Shown here piece by piece: positions 59,053 through 64,000 of a stretch of DNA of 64,000 nucleotides. Numbering within the stretch: the stretch's first letter is position 1; each line of letters begins with the position of its first letter. A program made the translations under genes and the position numbers. The stretch is from Pseudomonas sp. PDM18 (GTDB lineage Bacteria; Pseudomonadota; Gammaproteobacteria; Pseudomonadales; Pseudomonadaceae): assembly GCF_014852585.1 (NCBI RefSeq), contig NZ_JACVBX010000008.1, forward strand, positions 124,001-188,000. The letters run 5' to 3'. The notes under the pieces were generated by a model. That model did no database searches. It saw only the letters and a list, made by a program, of their open reading frames with translations, and was not told the DNA's origin.

Positions 59053-60420
59053 TCAAGACAGAACGGCTGCGGCGGTTTGATCGAGGCACTTGCGCGCCAG
59101 GGTGATCAGGTCATCGATCTGCGATTTCTCGATCACCAGCGGCGGCGAAATAATCATAGTGTCTCCCACCGCGCGCATGATCAGACCGTTGCGGAAGCAG
59201 TGCTCGCGGCACAGCATCCCGACACCCTTGCCTTCGAAGCGCTCGCGGGTCTTCTTGTTCTTCACCAGCTCCAGTGCTGCCACCAGGCCTACCCCGCGGG
59301 CTTCGCCTACCAGGGGATGGTCGGCCAGCTCTTGCCAGCGCTGCTGCAAATACGGTGCCGTTTCGTTCTTCACACGCTCGACAATCTTCTCTTCCCGCAG
59401 GATGCGGATGTTTTCCAGTGCCACCGCTGCGGCTACCGGGTGACCAGAGTAAGTGAAGCCGTGGTAGAACTCCCCACCCTCATTCAGGGTATGGACGATC
59501 TCGTCGCGAACGATCACACCGCCCATGGGGATGTAGCCGGAGGTCAGGCCCTTGGCGATCGGCATCAGGTCCGGGGCGTTGCCGAAGTATTGGCTGCCGA
59601 ACCATTCGCCGGTACGGCCAAAGCCGCAGATGACTTCGTCGGCGATGAACAGGATGTCGTACTTGGCGAGGATCTCGCGGATCTTCGGCCAGTAGGTTTT
59701 CGGCGGAATAATCACGCCGCCCGCGCCCTGCAGGGGCTCCGCGATGAAGGCGGCGACCTTGTCTTCGCCGACTTCGAGAATCTTCTTCTCCAGCTGTTCG
59801 GCAGCCCAGACGCCGAACTCTTCCGGGTCCATGTCGCCGCCTTCGCCGAACCAGTAAGGCTGGGCGATGTGCTCGATGCCGGGGATCGGCAGGTCACCCT
59901 GCTCGTGCAGCGCCTTCATGCCGCCCAGGCTGACGCCGGCGACGGTCGAACCGTGGTAGCCGTTCCAGCGACCGATGACCACTTTCTTCTGCGGCTGACC
60001 CTTGATGCTCCAGTAATGGCGGACCATGCGCAGCACGGTGTCGTTGGACTCCGAACCCGATCCGGTGAAGAACACGTGGTTCATGCCTTCGGGGGCGATG
60101 TCGGCGATGGCCTTGGACAGCTCCAGCACCGGCGGATGCGCGGTCTGGAAGAACAGGTTGTAGTAAGGCAGTTCCTGCATCTGCTTGTAGGCGACTTCAG
60201 CAAGTTCCTTGCGACCGTAGCCGACGTTCACGCACCACAGGCCAGCCATGCCGTCGAGGATCTTGTTGCCCTCGCTGTCCCACAGGTACACGCCTTCGGC
60301 CTTGGTGATGATGCGCGCACCCTTCTCGTTCAGTTGCTTGTAGTCGGTGAACGGAGCCAGGTGGTGATCGCGGCTGAGCGCCTGCCAGTGTTGGGTGTTG
60401 GCGCTGGTCTGGTTAGTCAT
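59053..60420 (-). CDS. spuC: Putrescine (polyamine)-pyruvate aminotransferase SpuC
   Basis: A 455-residue class III PLP aminotransferase. The PLP-binding Lys290 is in PIAKGLTSG, and the DEVICGFGRTG segment (261-271) holds the PLP Asp. In P. aeruginosa it transfers the amino group of putrescine, cadaverine or spermidine to pyruvate. It lies between the gamma-glutamylation genes and the importer genes. Confidence 0.95.
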   Translation of the reverse strand: MTNQTSANTQHWQALSRDHHLAPFTDYKQLNEKGARIITKAEGVYLWDSEGNKILDGMAGLWCVNVGYGRKELAEVAYKQMQELPYYNLFFQTAHPPVLELSKAIADIAPEGMNHVFFTGSGSESNDTVLRMVRHYWSIKGQPQKKVVIGRWNGYHGSTVAGVSLGGMKALHEQGDLPIPGIEHIAQPYWFGEGGDMDPEEFGVWAAEQLEKKILEVGEDKVAAFIAEPLQGAGGVIIPPKTYWPKIREILAKYDILFIADEVICGFGRTGEWFGSQYFGNAPDLMPIAKGLTSGYIPMGGVIVRDEIVHTLNEGGEFYHGFTYSGHPVAAAVALENIRILREEKIVERVKNETAPYLQQRWQELADHPLVGEARGVGLVAALELVKNKKTRERFEGKGVGMLCREHCFRNGLIMRAVGDTMIISPPLVIEKSQIDDLITLARKCLDQTAAAVLS

Positions 60421-60449
60421 CTTGATAAAACCTCTTCTCTAAGAAACAC

Positions 60450-60474
60450 GGGGCCCGGCCACGCGCCGGACCCC
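60450..60474 (-). promoter_or_regulatory. spuB-spuC intergenic hairpin
   Basis: GGGG-c-CCGGC pairs with GCCGG-a-CCCC around five bases, in the 61-bp gap. It shares the CCGGC/GCCGG core with the spuA-spuB and spuE-spuF hairpins. Confidence 0.55.
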
Positions 60475-60481
60475 ACGCCGA

Positions 60482-61840
60482 TCAGACAGAAAGCAGGAGG
60501 AACTCGCGCTCCCAGGAACTGATTACTCGCTTGAAGTTCTCGTGCTCGGCGCGCTTCACCGCGACGTAGCCCCGAATGAACTTGTCACCCAGGTATTTCT
60601 CCAGGGTCTTGCTGCCTTCCATGCACTCCAGGGCGGCTTCGATGGTCAGCGGCAGCCGCAGGTTACGCCGTTCATAGCCACGACCCTTGACCTGGGCACT
60701 GGGTTTGAGGCCTTCGACCATGCCGATGTAGCCACACAGCAGGCTGGCGGCCAGGGCCAGATAAGGGTTCGCGTCGGCGCCGGCCAGGCGGTTCTCCACG
60801 CGGCGGTTGTCCGGGGTGGAATCCGGTACGCGCAGGCCCACGGTGCGGTTCTCCTCGCCCCACTCCACGTTCACCGGCGCCGAGGTATCGGGCAGGAAGC
60901 GGCGGAACGAGTTGACGTTCGGGGCGAACAGCGGCAGCGCCTCGGGGATCAGCTTCTGCAGGCCGCCGATGTGGTGCAGGAACAGCTCGCTCATGCTGCC
61001 GTCGGCGTTGGAGAAGATGTTCTTGCCGGTCTTGATGTCGACGATGCTCTGGTGCAGGTGCATGGCACTGCCCGGCTCGCCGGTCATCGGCTTGGCCATG
61101 AAGGTCGCGGCGACGTTGTGCTTGAGCGCGGCCTCGCGCATGGTGCGCTTGAACACCACGATCTGATCGGCCAGGTCCAAGGCGTCGCCATGACGGAAGT
61201 TGATCTCCATCTGCGCGGTGCCTTCTTCATGGATCAGGGTGTCCAGGTCCAGGCCCTGCAGTTCGCACCAGTCGTACATGTCCTCGAACAGCGGGTCGAA
61301 TTCGTTCGCCGCGTCGATGGAGAAGGACTGGCGACCGGTTTCCTGGCGGCCGGAACGGCCGATCGGTGCCTGCAGTGGATAGTCGGGGTCGTCGCTGCGC
61401 TTGGTCAGGTAGAACTCCATCTCCGGCGCCACGATCGGCCTCCAACCCTTGTCGGCGTATAGCTGGAGGACGCGCTTGAGTACGTTGCGCGGCGACAGCT
61501 CGATGGGGTTGCCCAGCTTGTCGTAGGTATCGTGGATGACCATCGCGGTCGGCTCGATGGCCCAGGGGACGAGGAACACGGCATTCTCGTCCGGGCGGCA
61601 GACCATATCGATGTCGGCCGGGTCCAGCAGGTCGTAATAGATGTCGTCTTCGACGTAATCACCGGTCACGGTCTGCAGGAGAACGCTTTCCGGCAGGCGC
61701 ATGCCCTTCTCGTTGAGGAATTTCGCGGTCGGCGCGATCTTGCCCCGGGCAATCCCGGTCAGGTCGGCGATCATGCATTCCACTTCGGTGATCTTGCGTT
61801 CCTTCAACCAGCTGCTCAGCTGGTCTAACGTGCTAGTCAT
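60482..61840 (-). CDS. spuB: Glutamate-polyamine ligase SpuB (glutamine synthetase family)
   Basis: A 452-residue GS-fold enzyme that joins glutamate to the amino group of putrescine or another polyamine with ATP. GS motifs are present: EMEFYLTKR (metal/substrate), the ATP-phosphate segment MTGEPGSAMHLHQS, and NRRVENRLAGADANPYLA. The ATG at 61840 follows CTGAGG and gives the conserved MTSTLDQLSSW start; the long open extension upstream is rejected. It is paralogous to spuI in the same window. Confidence 0.94.
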   Translation of the reverse strand: MTSTLDQLSSWLKERKITEVECMIADLTGIARGKIAPTAKFLNEKGMRLPESVLLQTVTGDYVEDDIYYDLLDPADIDMVCRPDENAVFLVPWAIEPTAMVIHDTYDKLGNPIELSPRNVLKRVLQLYADKGWRPIVAPEMEFYLTKRSDDPDYPLQAPIGRSGRQETGRQSFSIDAANEFDPLFEDMYDWCELQGLDLDTLIHEEGTAQMEINFRHGDALDLADQIVVFKRTMREAALKHNVAATFMAKPMTGEPGSAMHLHQSIVDIKTGKNIFSNADGSMSELFLHHIGGLQKLIPEALPLFAPNVNSFRRFLPDTSAPVNVEWGEENRTVGLRVPDSTPDNRRVENRLAGADANPYLALAASLLCGYIGMVEGLKPSAQVKGRGYERRNLRLPLTIEAALECMEGSKTLEKYLGDKFIRGYVAVKRAEHENFKRVISSWEREFLLLSV

Positions 61841-61856
61841 AAAGACCTCAGGGTTT

Positions 61857-61882
61857 GAGAGCCCGGCCCCAACGCCGGACTC
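61857..61882 (-). promoter_or_regulatory. spuA-spuB intergenic hairpin
   Basis: CCGGC (61863-61867) pairs with GCCGG (61874-61878), with partial outer GAG/CTC pairing, in the 40-bp gap. It overlaps the end of spuA. Confidence 0.4.
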
Positions 61883-62630
61883 AGCGGTTCCCCGCCCTCT
61901 TGCCGCAGGCTTTGCCGAATGCCTGGAAGATAGCGAGATAGTTGGGGTTCGTTTCGACCTGCCATTCCGGGTGCCACTGCACCCCGACGGCGAAGGCCGC
62001 ACCTTCGACGGAGAAGGCTTCAACCAACCCGTCAGGCGCCAGAGCTTCTACACGAAGGCCGGGCGCCAGACGATCAACGCCCTGGCCGTGAATAGAGTTG
62101 ACCTGGAACTGCGAGGGTAGCCCGATACCGGCGAAAACGCCGCCCGGCTGCACGTCGACGACGTGCCGCAGACCATATTGGATTTCAATTGGCTCACCGG
62201 CGGGTTCGCGGTGGTCCATGAAGCCTTCGACTTCGTGCACCTTCTGGTGCAGCGGGCCGCCGAAGGCGACGTTCATTTCCTGGAAGCCGCGGCAGATGCC
62301 CAGCACCGGAATCCCGGCCGCGACGGCGCGGCGAATCAGCGGCAGCGTCGTACTGTCGCGCTCGGGATCATGAGGAGTGCCTGCAATGCTGGCGGAGCCA
62401 CTATAATGATGGGGTTCGACGTTCGACGCCGAGCCTGTGAAGAGCAGGCCGTCGAACGCGGCCAACATGTCTTCCTGGTCGATGGCATCGCCCAGGGAGG
62501 GAATGATCAAAGGAATGCCCGAGGCCCCGGAGATCAGCGCTCTGAGGTATTTGTCGCCAGCAACATGGTAGGGTTTGGAACCGATCTGCTTGATGCAGGC
62601 GGACACGCCGATTAACGGCAGGCGAGACAT
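61881..62630 (-). CDS. spuA: Gamma-glutamyl-polyamine hydrolase SpuA (class I GATase)
   Basis: A 249-residue PuuD-like amidohydrolase that removes the gamma-glutamyl group from glutamylated amino acids or GABA derivatives. The class I triad is visible: Cys113 in GICRGFQ, and His220 and Glu222 in VQWHPEW. It is the first gene of the spuABCDEFGH operon, transcribed from a 278-bp divergent region shared with spuI. Confidence 0.94.
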   Translation of the reverse strand: MSRLPLIGVSACIKQIGSKPYHVAGDKYLRALISGASGIPLIIPSLGDAIDQEDMLAAFDGLLFTGSASNVEPHHYSGSASIAGTPHDPERDSTTLPLIRRAVAAGIPVLGICRGFQEMNVAFGGPLHQKVHEVEGFMDHREPAGEPIEIQYGLRHVVDVQPGGVFAGIGLPSQFQVNSIHGQGVDRLAPGLRVEALAPDGLVEAFSVEGAAFAVGVQWHPEWQVETNPNYLAIFQAFGKACGKRAGNR

Positions 62631-62686
62631 GGGACACCCGTGTTTGTAAGTGTTATGGGCTTGAGGCCGAGCTTAGCCTTGTTCAT

Positions 62687-62713
62687 TTTTTTACACAATA
62701 GTCATGTAAAAAA
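62687..62713. promoter_or_regulatory. Perfect inverted repeat between spuA and spuI
   Basis: TTTTTTACA (62687-62695) faces TGTAAAAAA (62705-62713) with a nine-base spacer, in an AT-rich stretch. The centre is 70 bp upstream of spuA. It is a strong operator candidate; PauR, the polyamine-responsive repressor of P. aeruginosa, is the obvious protein to test. Confidence 0.55.
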
Positions 62714-62908
62714 TCAAACACGCCCCACTGAACAGCCCGCCAGCAAAGGCTCTCCGCTCATCAAAAGCGGCTCGAAACGCCCCAAAAACGGCCCATCGCG
62801 ACCGGTGCGCCCCACTTTGGTGCGACATTGACAACCCTTGCCAATTCGGATTGACTCACACCTCAGCTTTCGAATGATTGAAATTTTTAACAATAAAGGT
62901 GTTACATC

Positions 62909-64000
62909 ATGTCGGTACCCCAGAGTGCCGTGTCGCTCGAAGAAGCGAGTGAGTTCCTGAAGGAACACCCCGAGGTCCAATTCGTCGACCTCCTTATTGC
63001 AGACATGAATGGTGTGGTCCGCGGCAAGCGCATCGAACGCACCAACCTGCCCAAAGTCTATGAGAAAGGCATTAACCTCCCCGCCTCTCTCTTCGCTCTC
63101 GACATCACCGGCTCCACGGTAGAAAGCACCGGCCTCGGCCTGGACATTGGCGACGCGGATCGCGTCTGTTTCCCAATCCCCAACACCCTCTCCATGGAAC
63201 CCTGGCAGAAGCGCCCGACCGCGCAGCTGCTGATGACCATGCACGAGATGGAAGAACGCACGCCGTTTTTCGCCGACCCGCGTGAAGTGCTACGTCAAGT
63301 CGTACAGAAGTTCACCGACATCGGCCTGACCATCGTCGCGGCCTTCGAGCTGGAGTTCTACCTGATCGACCAGGAGAACGTGAACGGCCGTCCGCAGCCG
63401 CCGCGCTCGCCGATCTCCGGCAAACGTCCGCAATCGGTCCAGGTCTACTCCATCGACGACCTCGACGAGTACGCTGACTGCCTGCAGGACATCATCGACG
63501 GCGCTCGCGCCCAGGGCATCCCGGCCGACGCCATCGTCAAGGAGAGCGCCCCGGCACAGTTCGAAGTCAACATGCACCACGTTGACGACGCCCTGAAGGC
63601 TTGCGACTACGCGGTCCTGCTCAAGCGCCTGATCAAGAACGTCGCCTACGACCACGAGATGGACTCGACCTTCATGGCCAAGCCCTACCCGGGTCAGGCC
63701 GGCAACGGTCTGCACGTACACGTCTCGCTGCTCGACAAGGACGGCAAGAACATCTTCACCAGCGAGGATCCCGAGCAGAACGCCGCGTTGCGCCACGCGA
63801 TCGGCGGTGTGCTCGAGACCCTGCCGGCGTCGATGGCGTTCCTCTGCCCGAACGTCAACTCGTACCGCCGTTTCGGTTCGGCCTTCTTCGTGCCGAACGC
63901 ACCGAGCTGGGGCCTGGACAATCGTACCGTTGCCCTGCGCGTACCCACCGGAGCGCCTGAAGCGGTGCGCCTGGAGCACCGCGTCGCCGGCGCCGATGCC
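62909..64000 (+). CDS. spuI: Glutamylpolyamine synthetase SpuI (partial, runs off window)
   Basis: The first 364 residues of a GS-family enzyme, open to the last base. MSVPQSAVSLEEASEFLKEH is the start, FVDLLIADMNGVVRGKRI follows, then FELEFYLIDQE, the ATP-phosphate segment YPGQAGNGLHVHVS and LEHRVAGADA at the edge. AAAGGTG lies before the ATG at 62909. It is divergent from spuA and paralogous to SpuB. In P. aeruginosa it glutamylates polyamines for the Pau route. Confidence 0.93.
   Translation, partial: MSVPQSAVSLEEASEFLKEHPEVQFVDLLIADMNGVVRGKRIERTNLPKVYEKGINLPASLFALDITGSTVESTGLGLDIGDADRVCFPIPNTLSMEPWQKRPTAQLLMTMHEMEERTPFFADPREVLRQVVQKFTDIGLTIVAAFELEFYLIDQENVNGRPQPPRSPISGKRPQSVQVYSIDDLDEYADCLQDIIDGARAQGIPADAIVKESAPAQFEVNMHHVDDALKACDYAVLLKRLIKNVAYDHEMDSTFMAKPYPGQAGNGLHVHVSLLDKDGKNIFTSEDPEQNAALRHAIGGVLETLPASMAFLCPNVNSYRRFGSAFFVPNAPSWGLDNRTVALRVPTGAPEAVRLEHRVAGADA

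Overview
The window is chromosomal DNA of a Pseudomonas of the P. aeruginosa wider group. The evidence is very high GC, dense coding, the canonical Pseudomonas REP palindrome (GGAGCGAGCTTGCTCGCGAA), and protein content and order that follow two P. aeruginosa PAO1 blocks. I see no rRNA, tRNA, CRISPR, IS element or prophage. All long genes look intact. The first gene starts at the left edge and the last (spuI) runs off the right edge.

Layout. 1-14.3 kb: ldcA, the AmgRS envelope-stress two-component pair, tex, a hotdog thioesterase, gshA, a small RMF-like gene, argA, argE, a CYTH-CHAD protein and a solitary GspE/PilB-type ATPase. This matches the PAO1 block around PA5198-PA5210. 14.3-15.8 kb: a stomatin-like/NfeD pair, then a REP and a bidirectional terminator. 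15.9-31.2 kb: lgt, a TauE/SafE permease, an NRDE protein, a PAS-GGDEF diguanylate cyclase, rppH-ptsP, a HAD phosphatase, two DUF2269 membrane proteins, ilvA, rpiA, a YegP-like protein, the autotransporter aaaA, carP and an AraC regulator. This is the PAO1 PA0341-PA0327 block. The junction of the two blocks is a rearrangement relative to PAO1.

31.5-40.5 kb: a polyamine-type ABC operon, an APC permease, an acetylpolyamine amidohydrolase, carO, a CarP paralogue and an FAH-family hydrolase. 40.6-53 kb: D-2-hydroxyglutarate dehydrogenase divergent from serA, a run of small envelope, hypothetical and hydrolase genes, and an AraC regulator divergent from the AHL acylase hacB. 53.4-64 kb: the complete spuABCDEFGH polyamine operon with divergent spuI.

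Main theme. The right half is a polyamine uptake and catabolism island. It holds two four- or five-component ABC importers, an APC permease, gamma-glutamylation enzymes, an aminotransferase and a deacetylase. It is interleaved with calcium-responsive envelope genes (carP, carO, a carP paralogue). The most informative non-coding signals are an 11-bp-phased array of TTAAG/TTCAG half-sites upstream of carO with a shorter version at carP; a 20-bp-spaced direct repeat abutting the promoter of the potABCD-like operon next to an AraC gene; a perfect 9-bp inverted repeat in the spuA-spuI divergent region; and a GC-rich hairpin in every non-overlapping gap of the spu operon.
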